From assembly GCA_028281785.1 (NCBI GenBank), contig JANQJG010000073.1, positions 27,844-91,843 on the forward strand: 64,000 bases of DNA, written 5' to 3'. This document shows positions 38,067 to 50,677 of the stretch, piece by piece (within the stretch, counting starts at the first letter, position 1; the number at the start of each line of letters is the position of its first letter). Made by a program: the position numbers and the translations under genes. The notes below the pieces were generated by a model. The model searched no databases. It had not been told where the DNA came from and saw only the letters and a program-made list of their open reading frames with translations. The DNA comes from Rhodospirillales bacterium (lineage in GTDB: Bacteria > Pseudomonadota > Alphaproteobacteria > Rhodospirillales > Shumkoniaceae).

Positions 38067-39575
38067 TCAACCGTTGCGCGTGGCGTAGCGCACGGCCTCC
38101 TCGGCCGCCCGGATCAGCGCCCGGGCCTTGTTGCAGCTTTCCTGGTACTCGGCTTCGGGATCGCTGTCGGCAACGATGCCGCCGCCGGCCTGGACGAACA
38201 TCTTCCCGTCCTTGACCACGCCCGTGCGCAGGGCGATGCAGGTGTCCATCTCGCCGTTGGCCCCGAAATAGCCGATGCAGCCGGCATAGACGCTGCGCCG
38301 GTGGGGTTCGAGTTCGTCGATGATTTCCATCGCCCGCACCTTCGGCGCGCCCGACACGGTGCCGGCAGGGAAGCCGGCGAACAACGCGTCCAGGGCGTCG
38401 TGCTTCGGGTCGAGCCGCCCCTCGACATTGGAGACGATGTGCATGACATGGGAGTACCGCTCGATCACCATCTGCTCGGTTACCTGGACCGAGCCGACCT
38501 CCGCCACGCGGCCGACATCGTTGCGGCCGAGATCCAGCAGCATCAGATGCTCGGCGCATTCCTTCGCGTCGGCCAGCAGGTCCCGGCCCAGCGACTGGTC
38601 CTCGGCGCTGTCGGCGCCGCGCGGGCGGGTTCCGGCGATGGGGCGGACGATCACCTTGCCGTCCCGCACCCGTACCAGGATCTCCGGGCTCGAACCGACG
38701 ATGGCGAAGCCGCCGAAGTCGAGGAAAAAAAGAAAGGGCGACGGATTGAGCCGCCTCAGCGAGCGATAGAGAGCGAAGGGCGGAAGCCGGAAGGGCAGCT
38801 CGAAACGCTGGGAGAGCACGACCTGGAAGATGTCCCCGGCGAGGATGTATTCCTTACCCTGACGAACCATCTCGTGGAACTGCTCGCGGCTCATGTTGGA
38901 TTTAGGGTTCGGCAGCTCGGCCAATTCCTCGGCGGCTTCACGTTCGTAGGGCAGGGCGCGGCCGAAATGTCCCACGACATCGCCCAGGCGCTCGCGCGCA
39001 AGGTGATAGGCGGCACGCGCATCCATACCGTTTTCGGGACGAGCCGGGGTCACCACGGTGACGATCTCCTCGATCCCGTCGAACACGGCGATCACGGTCG
39101 GGCGCAAGAAAATGCCATCCGGCACGCCCAGCTTGTCGGGGTTCGCTTCCGGCAGGCGCTCGACGAGGCGCACCACGTCGTACGCGGTATAGCCGAACAG
39201 TCCGGCCGCCATCGGCGGCAGGCCGGGCGGCAGCTCGATGCGCGACTCCTCGACCAGGCGGCGCAGGGAGTCGATGGCGCCTCCCTCGCACGGTTCGAAC
39301 TCGTCATAGCCGAACCGCGCCTGTCGATTGACCTCGGCTCGGTCTCCGAAGCACCGCCAAATCAGGTCCGGCTTCATCCCGATGAAGGAGTAGCGTCCGC
39401 GGATCGTGCCCCCCTCCACGGATTCGAGCAGGAAGCTGTTGGGTTGGCCGTCCGCCAGTTTCAACATGGCCGAAACCGGGGTCTCCAGGTCGGCGATCAG
39501 CGAGGTCCAGACCACCTGCGGCCGGCCTGCGTCATAGGCGTGCCTGAACTCTTCGAAGTCGGGTTGAACCTGCAT
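38067..39575 (-). CDS. trpE: Anthranilate synthase component I
   Basis: A 502-residue chorismate-utilising enzyme that makes anthranilate, first step of tryptophan synthesis. The C-terminal chorismate domain has RPIAGTRPRGAD, LMLDLGRNDVGRVAE, PAGTVSGAPKVRAMEIIDEL and a final GGGIVADSDPEAEY. An N-terminal regulatory segment has ADGQPNSFLLESVEGG, with the LLES tryptophan-binding pattern. It lies 12 bases downstream of ppiD, with no leader peptide in between. Its partner trpG is 7.5 kb further on. Confidence 0.97.
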   Translation of the reverse strand: MQVQPDFEEFRHAYDAGRPQVVWTSLIADLETPVSAMLKLADGQPNSFLLESVEGGTIRGRYSFIGMKPDLIWRCFGDRAEVNRQARFGYDEFEPCEGGAIDSLRRLVEESRIELPPGLPPMAAGLFGYTAYDVVRLVERLPEANPDKLGVPDGIFLRPTVIAVFDGIEEIVTVVTPARPENGMDARAAYHLARERLGDVVGHFGRALPYEREAAEELAELPNPKSNMSREQFHEMVRQGKEYILAGDIFQVVLSQRFELPFRLPPFALYRSLRRLNPSPFLFFLDFGGFAIVGSSPEILVRVRDGKVIVRPIAGTRPRGADSAEDQSLGRDLLADAKECAEHLMLLDLGRNDVGRVAEVGSVQVTEQMVIERYSHVMHIVSNVEGRLDPKHDALDALFAGFPAGTVSGAPKVRAMEIIDELEPHRRSVYAGCIGYFGANGEMDTCIALRTGVVKDGKMFVQAGGGIVADSDPEAEYQESCNKARALIRAAEEAVRYATRNG

Positions 39576-39587
39576 TTTACGCGCCGA

Positions 39588-41471
39588 TCAGAACAGCTCT
39601 TGAAGAAGGGCCTCGTTGACCGAAACCGGGAAGCGGTCGCGTAGGGCCAAGCTGAACTGAGCCTGGAGGTCGCCGCGAATACTTGAGGACAACTGCCGTT
39701 CGACCGCTGTCATGCCGTCGGGATCGGTTCCCGGCGTGGCAGGCCGGATCTCCACCAGCCGGGCGACCACATAGCCGTCTCCGGTCCGCCCCGTCAACGC
39801 ATCCCTTTGCTTGGCTTCGAAGAGGTCCTGAACAACGCCCGGCGGCAAGCCGTGATCGCCGCCGGAACCGGCGCGATCGAAGGGCGCGGTTGTCACGGCG
39901 TCGCTGCCCCGCTCGGCTGCGATCGAGGAGAGCTCGGTGCCGCTGGCAACCCGTTCGACAATGCCTTCCGCGGCCGCCTTCGCCGCCTCGGCCCGCCTCT
40001 CTGCCTTCCAGGCCTCGGCCACGTCCTGGCGCACGCTTTCCAGGGGACGTAAGGCACTCGGGGTGATCTCGTCCACGCGAAGGATGAAATACCCCTCGGG
40101 CCCGGCCTCGGTAAGCAGGCTCTCCTCGGTTTCGGGGGTGTCGAAGAGCGTCCGCGGAAAACGGTCGCCCGGCGGCAGATCCGAGACCGTCAACCCCTGC
40201 GGGTCACGTCCGCTTTGATCGATCGCGTCGATCACGCGGATCGGAAGATTGGTCTGGCTTGCCCCCTCCTCCAGGGTGGCGCCGCCACCGAGCGTGTCTT
40301 CGAGACGGTTGCTCAACTCGAAGAGGGCATCGATCGATTTCTCGGCCGCGATTTCTTCGGTGAGGATGTCACGAACATCTTCCAGCGTCTGCTGGCGGCC
40401 CGGCAGGATACTCTCGACACGCAGGATGTGCCATCCCAGGGGGCTTTCCACGGGCTCGCTTACCCCGTTGACCGAAAGGGCGAATGCCGCGTCCGCGAGT
40501 TCTGAGAGCAGCCGGTCGCGAGTCACCTCGCCGAGATCCGTGGTCTCGGCGTCCATATTGGCGACCTCCTGTGCGACCTCGAGGAAATCGCGGCCTTCTA
40601 GAATCTGCTGTCGGGCGCTCTCCGCGGTTTCGCGGCTTTCGGTGACGATCTGTCTGACCTCTCGGCGTTCGGGCAGGTCGAACTCGTCGCGCCGTTGATC
40701 GTAGAGATCGGCGAGCTCCTCATCGGAAACATTGACCTCGTCAACCAACTCCGCGGCCTGGAGACTGATATAGGTCACTTTCCGGTACTCGGGCGCGGTG
40801 AAGCTGTCAGGATGTGCCGCGTGGAACGATACAAGCTCCTCTTCCGTGGGCTCCCTTTCCAGCACCATGTCGGAGTCCCTGATCTTGATCGTCTCGGCCA
40901 CCCGCGTTTCCCGAAGATGGCGATAGATGCTGTCGACCAGCGTCCGGGGGACGGTGATTCCGGCATCCACGCTTCCCGCCAGATGCATGCGGGTCATCGT
41001 GCGACGAAGTTCCTGGACATAGCCCTGTTCGGTCAGGCCGCTGGCAGCCAGAACCTGTTCGAATCGCGCGCGATTGAACCTGCCCGACTCGTCTTGGAAC
41101 AAACTGTCGGCGCGGATGTTTGTGGCGATCGCGTCATCGCTCACCACCATTCCGAGGGAATCCGAACCGAGATCGTACAGCGTTTCGTTGATCACGCGGC
41201 TCAGCGTGCCTTGAACGATGCCGAAGGCGCGGGCTTGGTCGGGCGTAAGGCGGGTACCGAGGCGACTCTCGAAAAGGTTGATGTCCTGCCGGTATTCATA
41301 GCTGAACTGCTGCGGTCCGATACCAATGTCGCCGACCTCGACGACCGGCTGATTGGCCACGCGGCCACCCACATAGTCGCCGACACCCCACACGACGAAG
41401 CTCAAGATGAGCAGGCCGAGCAGGGACTTGATCAGGATGGAGGCGGAGCGCTTGCGAATGGCGTTAAGCAT
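39588..41471 (-). CDS. ppiD: PpiD/SurA-family membrane-anchored peptidyl-prolyl isomerase
   Basis: A 627-residue periplasmic folding factor anchored by an N-terminal helix (LLGLLILSFVVWGVGDYVGG, about 18-37). A SurA-like chaperone part follows, then a parvulin-like domain around residues 255-365 (RREVRQIVTESRETAESARQ; PLGWHILRVE). The length matches PpiD. The start at MLNAIRKRSAS is the family N-terminus; the frame extends 18 codons upstream but without support. It is divergent from tpiA and is probably the promoter-proximal gene of ppiD-trpE. Confidence 0.92.
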   Translation of the reverse strand: MLNAIRKRSASILIKSLLGLLILSFVVWGVGDYVGGRVANQPVVEVGDIGIGPQQFSYEYRQDINLFESRLGTRLTPDQARAFGIVQGTLSRVINETLYDLGSDSLGMVVSDDAIATNIRADSLFQDESGRFNRARFEQVLAASGLTEQGYVQELRRTMTRMHLAGSVDAGITVPRTLVDSIYRHLRETRVAETIKIRDSDMVLEREPTEEELVSFHAAHPDSFTAPEYRKVTYISLQAAELVDEVNVSDEELADLYDQRRDEFDLPERREVRQIVTESRETAESARQQILEGRDFLEVAQEVANMDAETTDLGEVTRDRLLSELADAAFALSVNGVSEPVESPLGWHILRVESILPGRQQTLEDVRDILTEEIAAEKSIDALFELSNRLEDTLGGGATLEEGASQTNLPIRVIDAIDQSGRDPQGLTVSDLPPGDRFPRTLFDTPETEESLLTEAGPEGYFILRVDEITPSALRPLESVRQDVAEAWKAERRAEAAKAAAEGIVERVASGTELSSIAAERGSDAVTTAPFDRAGSGGDHGLPPGVVQDLFEAKQRDALTGRTGDGYVVARLVEIRPATPGTDPDGMTAVERQLSSSIRGDLQAQFSLALRDRFPVSVNEALLQELF

Positions 41472-41727
41472 GATGGGCCTCTGTGAACCGGACCGGCGCC
41501 GACTTTCGGGCCGCGTCGAATGCAACGACTCGGCTCAGAATATGTGGCGCGGGCGCGCATGATAAAAGCGGCCAGATGGCCGGGCAACCGTCAAACGGCG
41601 CTCCGCCGCTCGTCTTCTCCCCGGGTTGGGTCTCTAACCGATGTTCCATTTGGTTCGATAATGCTCTAAACAGGCGCAATATTTTTCCGGCCGCTGTCCA
41701 CCAGTAAGAAAAATTGAAGGATTTCCC

Positions 41728-42498
41728 ATGGCCAAGACGCGACGTTTCTTGATTGCCGGCAACTGGAAAATGAACTGCCTCCGCAAGGATGGCCGCGCCT
41801 TGGCTTCGGCACTGGCGCGGCGCATGGCCAAGACCAAGGGAACGCGCCCGCCGTTCGACCTGCTGGTCTGCCCCCCTTACACACTGCTTCCCCTGGTCGC
41901 GGAAGCGGTCAAAGGGTCCGGAATCCGCCTTGGCGGCCAGGACTGCCATATGGCCGAGAAGGGTGCGCATACCGGTGATGTCAGCGCCACCATGCTCGCC
42001 GACCTCGGGTGCAAGTATGTGATTGTCGGGCATTCCGAGCGGCGCAGCAATCACGGCGAGAAAAGCGATCTCGTGAAGACCAAGGCCGAGGCGGCCCTCG
42101 CCGCCGGACTTATCCCGATCGTCTGCATCGGCGAAACCGAGGCCGAACGGGACGGCGGCAAGACCCTCGCGGTGAACCGCCGTCAGCTCAAGGGGTCGCT
42201 GCCCGACGGCGCCACCGCGAAGAATACGGTGATCGCCTACGAGCCCGTCTGGGCCATCGGAACCGGCCGCACCGCCACGCCCGCCCAGGCCCAGGAGGTT
42301 CATGCGCTGGTTCGGGCCGAGCTGGTCAAGGCTCTGGGCGAGGCCGAGGGCCACGCCGTTCGCGTGCTTTATGGCGGGTCGATGAATCCGAAGAACGCGA
42401 AGGAGCTGCTCGCTCAACCCGATGTGGACGGCGGGCTGATCGGTGGCGCCAGCCTGAAGGCCGAGGATTTTTGGACGGTCGCCCAAAGTTGCCTCTAG
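41728..42498 (+). CDS. tpiA: Triosephosphate isomerase
   Basis: A 256-residue TIM-barrel enzyme of glycolysis. Catalytic residues are present: Asn12 and Lys14 in GNWKMN, His in VGHSERR, and Glu in AYEPVWAIGTG. The phosphate-binding C-terminal segments VLYGGSMNPKNA and GGLIGGASL follow. The 256-base gap upstream is shared with divergent ppiD and should hold both promoters; I found no clear consensus pair. Confidence 0.97.
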   Translation: MAKTRRFLIAGNWKMNCLRKDGRALASALARRMAKTKGTRPPFDLLVCPPYTLLPLVAEAVKGSGIRLGGQDCHMAEKGAHTGDVSATMLADLGCKYVIVGHSERRSNHGEKSDLVKTKAEAALAAGLIPIVCIGETEAERDGGKTLAVNRRQLKGSLPDGATAKNTVIAYEPVWAIGTGRTATPAQAQEVHALVRAELVKALGEAEGHAVRVLYGGSMNPKNAKELLAQPDVDGGLIGGASLKAEDFWTVAQSCL

Positions 42499-42588
42499 CC
42501 ACGCGGCGTTTCAGGGTCTAAATAGCCGGAAGCGCCGACGGCGGGGGCGAGCTGTCGGCTCTCGTGCATTTGAACGCATTGGCTCGGT

Positions 42589-42930
42589 ATGACGGTCTTA
42601 CTGGTCATTCATCTGCTCCTGGCAATCGCGCTGGTCGGTACGGTGCTGCTGCAGCGTAGCGAGGGTGGCGCGCTCGGGATTGGCGGCGGTGGCGGAGGCG
42701 GCATGGGTGGCTTCATGACCGGCCGGTCCGCCGCCAACCTGCTGACCCGAACGACGGGTATACTGGCCGGCTGCTTCATGGTCACCAGCTTGGCGCTGGC
42801 CATCCTCGGGAGCAGCGATCGGGAACCGCAGTCGATCCTCGACGAACAGTCGCCGGCGGTGACCGCTCCGGCGCCGGTCCCGGAACAGCCCGCCGAACCG
42901 GAGGGACCGAGCGTCCCCTTGGCCCCTTAA
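42589..42930 (+). CDS. secG: Protein translocase subunit SecG
   Basis: A 113-residue accessory subunit of the SecYEG channel. Two membrane helices (about 2-20 and 53-72) flank the family loop LLQRSEGGALGIGGGGGGGM, here with a run of seven glycines. A proline/glutamate-rich tail ends the protein. It lies between tpiA and pyrG, the usual position in alphaproteobacteria. Confidence 0.95.
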   Translation: MTVLLVIHLLLAIALVGTVLLQRSEGGALGIGGGGGGGMGGFMTGRSAANLLTRTTGILAGCFMVTSLALAILGSSDREPQSILDEQSPAVTAPAPVPEQPAEPEGPSVPLAP

Positions 42931-44658
<1,728 letters not shown>

Positions 44659-44674
44659 GTGTCGAGTTGCGGCG

Positions 44675-46815
<2,141 letters not shown>

Positions 46816-46841
46816 ACGCTGGCGAGTTCATAGCAACGATC

Positions 46842-46872
46842 AAAGGGCGGCCCGTAAGGCCGCCCTTTTTTT
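46842..46872 (+). terminator. Strong intrinsic terminator after eno
   Basis: AAAGGGCGGCC (46842-46852) pairs perfectly with GGCCGCCCTTT (46858-46868) across CGTAA, followed by a run of T to 46872. This is a classic Rho-independent terminator, 27 bases after the eno stop. Confidence 0.93.
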
Positions 46873-47010
46873 AATCGTGATGATACGTTCGGGTCAGCCT
46901 TTCTTGGCTTTGTGCCGCGGGCGTGGTAACAGATATTGACTGCGGGCGGTGAAGAAGAACCTGCGGCCTCCCAGGGAGCCGATGCCAGCGAAGAGGTGAC
47001 TGCTGCATCC

Positions 47011-47352
47011 ATGGCTCTGATCTTCGAATTGCGGTCCCGTGCCCGGCATGTGGTCGGGCCCGTCCTTGCCATTTGCGCGGCCGGCTATTTCGCCTACCAC
47101 GCGATTCATGGTGATCGCGGGCTTCTCGCTTGGCTCAGTCTCAAGCAGCGCGTGACCGAGGCGCAGGGCGAACTGGACGAGGTTTCGGAGCAGCGCCGCG
47201 AGTTCGAGCACAGGGTGCGGCTGCTTCGGCCCGATAGCCTCGACCCGGACCTTCTCGAGGAGCGGGCCCGGATCATGCTCAACTACGGTCACGATGACGA
47301 CATCGTCATCATGGCCGAGCCGCCCGCTTCTGAAACGCAGCCGGGGCAATAG
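47011..47352 (+). CDS. ftsB: Cell division protein FtsB/DivIC-like
   Basis: A 113-residue septum-formation initiator protein. A short cytoplasmic start, one membrane helix (about residues 14-32, GPVLAICAAGYFAYHAI), and a coiled coil (about 44-70) match FtsB, which links FtsL and FtsQ at the divisome. RLLRPDSLDPDLLEERARIML is the alphaproteobacterial signature after the coil. An in-frame TTG at 46936 would add 25 polar residues. The gene after eno is ftsB in many proteobacteria. Confidence 0.87.
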   Translation: MALIFELRSRARHVVGPVLAICAAGYFAYHAIHGDRGLLAWLSLKQRVTEAQGELDEVSEQRREFEHRVRLLRPDSLDPDLLEERARIMLNYGHDDDIVIMAEPPASETQPGQ

Positions 47353-47372
47353 CCGACCGGGGCGCTCCGGCT

Positions 47373-48194
47373 TTATTTCGTGTCCCGGCCGAAAAGCAGG
47401 GCATCGAGGCCTTGCACCAGCCCCGTCCGTTTCATGATCTCGCGGGCCGCGAACAGGCTGCCGGAGACGAAGGGCTCGCCTGGGTCGATGGAGTCGTGGC
47501 GAACGATCAGGCGCTCGCCGGGCAGGGCGAAGATCACTTCGCAGGTGCCGTTGTACCCCGGCAGGCGGACGGAATGCACCCGCGTGCCGTCGATGTCGAC
47601 GCCCCTGGCCTCGCGCGGACCGATGCCGTCATCGGTCTCGGCGACGGCGAGCTCCGGCCTATGGACCGAGCTCAGCAGCTCGGCCAGCTCGCTTGCCGTG
47701 GCGCTCGGCATGTCCGGCTTGGTGGCCTGGTTGTACTCCAACACTTCCCAGCGCGGCAGGTGGCGCGCCGCGATCAGGGCAAGGTGCTGCATCAGGGCTG
47801 CGGTCAACGCGAAGTTTCCGGTGACCACGCCAACCCCAGCCACCTCGGCCGCAGTTGCCACCTCAGGCTGGTATTCGCGCAGACCGGAGCTTCCGACGAC
47901 CACGGAGACGCCTTTCTTGATGGCGGTGAGCACGTGGTCTCGCACGGCTGCCGCATGGGTGTAGTCGATCAGCACGTCGACGCCGGCATCGAGCGCCGGC
48001 GCCAAATCGGCCGCGACGGTCAGGCCCAGGGGTTTGCCGCGCAGCGCCTCGCCGAGGTCACGGCCTGCGGCGCTGCGCGCGACGGCCGCGACGAGATCCA
48101 GGTCCTCGGCCGCGACGACGGCCGGCACGAGGCATCGTCCGACCTGTCCGGTCGCGCCGGCGATGCACACCCTGATCCGCTCTGTTGATGCCAT
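47373..48194 (-). CDS. dapB: Divergent dihydrodipicolinate reductase-like protein
   Basis: A 273-residue protein with DapB architecture: an N-terminal Rossmann site GATGQVG (13-19), the DYTH segment (78-80) in place of DFT, and GSSG (101-104) in place of GTTG. The catalytic stretch reads EYNQATKPDMPSATA (153-167). Against the canonical E-A-H-H-R-H-K-V-D-A-P-S-G-T-A pattern, both catalytic histidines are Asn and Gln, while the Lys (159) is kept. So it belongs to the family, but normal reductase activity in lysine synthesis is uncertain. It converges on ftsB, 20 bases apart. Confidence 0.75.
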   Translation of the reverse strand: MASTERIRVCIAGATGQVGRCLVPAVVAAEDLDLVAAVARSAAGRDLGEALRGKPLGLTVAADLAPALDAGVDVLIDYTHAAAVRDHVLTAIKKGVSVVVGSSGLREYQPEVATAAEVAGVGVVTGNFALTAALMQHLALIAARHLPRWEVLEYNQATKPDMPSATASELAELLSSVHRPELAVAETDDGIGPREARGVDIDGTRVHSVRLPGYNGTCEVIFALPGERLIVRHDSIDPGEPFVSGSLFAAREIMKRTGLVQGLDALLFGRDTK

Positions 48195-48428
48195 TGTTCG
48201 TCACCCCTTGTAAGCCGTCTTCCAGCAACCGAGCATAGACGGACGGCGGAACCCGCACCATCCTCCCGTCCTCCCGGCCGGGGCCAAGCTCTCCGCTCAA
48301 CGGCGAGCCGACGCCAATTCAGTGCCCTGCGAAGAAAATTGGAAGCTTGTGAAGTACATCACTGTAACGCCCCCCCGCGCATGTTAATCCAAGCTTAGGA
48401 GTTGGTTTTGGACTTGGAGGCGAGCGCG

Positions 48429-48800
48429 ATGGCAATTCTCATGGACCGCCCGAATCTGTGGGACGCGCATTCAGGGGCTTCGGCCAATCTCATTTCGGAT
48501 CTTGAGGGCGAGAAAGGTCGGCGCGAGCTCATGGCCTTCACTCGACGCATGGGTCTCGACGAGGTTCGGCGGAGCCAACTCGCCTACCCGGCCGAACGTC
48601 TTGAGGTCTTCGGCAATGAGATCGCGGCCGCAAGGCGCGCGGGCGCGCGGGAGGTCAGCCTGCGGAAACTCGTTCGCGTGCTGCGTGGGAAGCGGGAGAC
48701 CTCGTCCAATCGAGAACTGCCTCGGCGGCGTCGAAGCGGCCGTGGGTTTCTCCACGGCTTCCCGTTCCGCATGAAGGCGCGCCTTGGGTTCTCCACCTGA
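48429..48800 (+). CDS. Small protein of unknown function
   Basis: A 123-residue protein I do not recognise. GGAGG lies eight bases before the ATG, supporting translation. The first 85 residues are mixed and mostly helical (MAFTRRMGLDEVRR, LEVFGNEIAAARRAG). The last 35 are very basic (RELPRRRRSGRGF) and could bind nucleic acid or membrane. No signal peptide or membrane helix is seen. It stands alone, 234 bases from dapB and 185 before the DUF2147 gene. Confidence 0.5.
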   Translation: MAILMDRPNLWDAHSGASANLISDLEGEKGRRELMAFTRRMGLDEVRRSQLAYPAERLEVFGNEIAAARRAGAREVSLRKLVRVLRGKRETSSNRELPRRRRSGRGFLHGFPFRMKARLGFST

Positions 48801-48985
48801 AGAACGGATCGTTCGGGTTGCACCGGTTGGCTGGATGCTCGCCGAACTGTGAATAAGGCGCATGTCTCTTACATACCATATAAGCCGCGAAAACATGATG
48901 AGAGGGATCTGACGGCGGTTCGTGATTGAAAGGGATGTGGGGTCCCATCGCTCCACGAACCGCCGGGAAGACCGGAGGGGAAAAG

Positions 48986-49438
48986 TTGAGGTGTTGGATT
49001 CTTTCGGCCGCCCTTGCGGTCGGATTCATATTCTCGGTGCCATTGATGTCCATGGCGAGCGAAGCCGACTCCATCCTCGGCCAGTACTGGTCCGAGCAGC
49101 GGGACGGGAAGATCGAGATTTTCCGTCAGGGCGAGGAGTATTTTGGCCGCATCGTCTGGGGGGAGCGGCCCGGCAAGGACTCGAAGAATCCCGATCCCGA
49201 GCTGCGCGACCGAGACATCATCGGCCTCGTCTTCCTCGAAGGCTTCACCTATGACGGCACCGGCAAATGGGTGGACGGCAAGGTGTATTCGCCCCGGCAT
49301 GGTCAGGTCTTCAACGCCAAGATGTGGCTGGAGCAGGACGGCGCCGTCCTGAAGATGCGGGGGTATGTCGGCATCTCTTTGTTCGGCGCCACCGCCAGCT
49401 TCACCCGTGACGGCCAGATTGCCGCGGCCGACGGCTAG
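48986..49438 (+). CDS. Secreted DUF2147 protein
   Basis: A 150-residue exported protein. A signal peptide (WILSAALAVGFIFSVPLM) is followed by the DUF2147 pattern: ILGQYWSEQRDGKIEIF, GRIVWGERPGKDSKNPD, VDGKVYSPRHGQVFN and MRGYVGISLFGATASFTR. The fold is a small beta barrel of unknown function in the periplasm. The start is TTG with GGAGGGG five bases before it. The stop codon lies inside the first arm of the palindromic repeat 49435-49541. Confidence 0.85.
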   Translation: MRCWILSAALAVGFIFSVPLMSMASEADSILGQYWSEQRDGKIEIFRQGEEYFGRIVWGERPGKDSKNPDPELRDRDIIGLVFLEGFTYDGTGKWVDGKVYSPRHGQVFNAKMWLEQDGAVLKMRGYVGISLFGATASFTRDGQIAAADG

Positions 49439-49541
49439 AGCAAATCCCGAGCGGATTGAGTCAATCCGCGACGACGTATTTGCTTAAAATCAATATGTTG
49501 GAGCTTTTCACATGATTGAGATCAATCCTGAAAAGCTCTAG
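49435..49541. repeat. 107-bp palindromic repeat (MITE-like)
   Basis: It is bounded by CTAGAGC (49435-49441) and GCTCTAG (49535-49541). Inside are a stem GCGGATTG/CAATCCGC (49451-49469) and a longer one GAGCTTTTCA/TGAAAAGCTC (49501-49538), the latter enclosing GATTGA-GA-TCAATC. Terminal inverted repeats, nested stems and size fit a miniature mobile element or dispersed palindrome. It overlaps the stop codon of the DUF2147 gene and ends 19 bases before the next stop on the other strand. Confidence 0.7.
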
Positions 49542-49560
49542 CCCTAAGCATCAACGCAGA

Positions 49561-50457
49561 TCACGCCTTATTGTTCGGCGGTAGGTGCTGGGCATAGATC
49601 GACAGCGCCTGCTCCAGGGTGCGGGTCGGGTCCACGGTCTCCCGGGTCTCGCGTGCGACTGGCGTTCTCACCAGAAGTTCGAAGACCTCCGCCGCGCCCC
49701 GATGGAACCGCGGGGTGACGCCAACGCCGTCCAAGGTGTCGCCGATCTCGTGCATCTCGCCGATCCAGCGGCCGGCGTCGAGCGGCAGGCGCGGCACCAT
49801 GCGCGCCATCTCGGCATAAGCCTTGGCTTGGCTGTACTGGAACTCGGCGTGGAGATCGGGTGACACGCCAAGCGCCTCGGCCGCCATCAGCGCCGCTGCG
49901 TGCAGCGTCCAGGTGCCCTTGGTAACCGCCGCGTAGCACATCTTGATGGCCGAGGCCCGGCCGATCTCGGGCCCCATTTCGATGACCTCGATATGCGGTC
50001 CCCGAAGAGCATCCATCGCCGCGACACCCGGACCGCTGACGTAGAATCGTGTTGGTTGCTCACGGGTTCCGGGGCCCGGGCCGATGATGCCGGCGTCAAT
50101 GTAGGGTGCGCCGATGCCGGCCATCAGCGCGCCGATCTCATGCGTCGTCCGGGGGGAGATCGCGTTGCAGTCGGCGAAGGCGGGCTTCGCCCCCGACTCG
50201 GCCATGGTCCGGGCGATTGTCCTTGCCGAGTCCAGGGCATTCGAGGGCGGCAGGATCGAGAGCACGAGATCGGCCTGGGCCAGGAGCTCGGCGAGCGTGG
50301 GCACGCTTTCGAAGCCGGCGGCCTCGGCCAGCCCGCGCGTGCGTGCGCTGCGTCCCTCCAGGCAGGTGAGGATGCGGCGGCCTTCCGTCTTCAGCGCGCG
50401 TCCCACATGGTGGCCCATATCGCCCGGGCTGACGATGGCGATGGCTTCAGCCGGCAT
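49561..50457 (-). CDS. NAD(P)-dependent oxidoreductase with DUF1932 domain
   Basis: A 298-residue member of the 6-phosphogluconate/beta-hydroxyacid dehydrogenase superfamily. The N-terminal Rossmann domain has IAIVSPGDMGHHVG and ADLVLSILPP. The C-terminal helical DUF1932 domain covers about 190-260 (RASAIKMCYAAVTKGTWTL). The substrate is unknown. AAAGGGGGAG precedes the ATG. It is divergent from the SOUL-type lipoprotein gene, with 220 bases between starts. Confidence 0.82.
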   Translation of the reverse strand: MPAEAIAIVSPGDMGHHVGRALKTEGRRILTCLEGRSARTRGLAEAAGFESVPTLAELLAQADLVLSILPPSNALDSARTIARTMAESGAKPAFADCNAISPRTTHEIGALMAGIGAPYIDAGIIGPGPGTREQPTRFYVSGPGVAAMDALRGPHIEVIEMGPEIGRASAIKMCYAAVTKGTWTLHAAALMAAEALGVSPDLHAEFQYSQAKAYAEMARMVPRLPLDAGRWIGEMHEIGDTLDGVGVTPRFHRGAAEVFELLVRTPVARETRETVDPTRTLEQALSIYAQHLPPNNKA

Positions 50458-50677
50458 AACTCCCCCTTTCTGGATCTCGACCCGATCACCTGACAATCGC
50501 CATTGGCGGAGCCGACTGCAAGCGCCGCGTGGCGCCGACCTCGGATGAATGATGATCCCGGACGTGCGTGGCTTCGCGGTGAACCGATCCTGTCTCCAGC
50601 AACGTATCAGATGTAAGGCGTGCCGGCCGCCCCGGTGTGCGGTCCGGTATCGGATGTCTCCGCCGACGAGGTGTGCC

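Noticed and set aside
39576..39587. A tryptophan leader peptide or attenuator before trpE
   Set aside because: Only 12 bases separate ppiD from trpE, too few for a leader.
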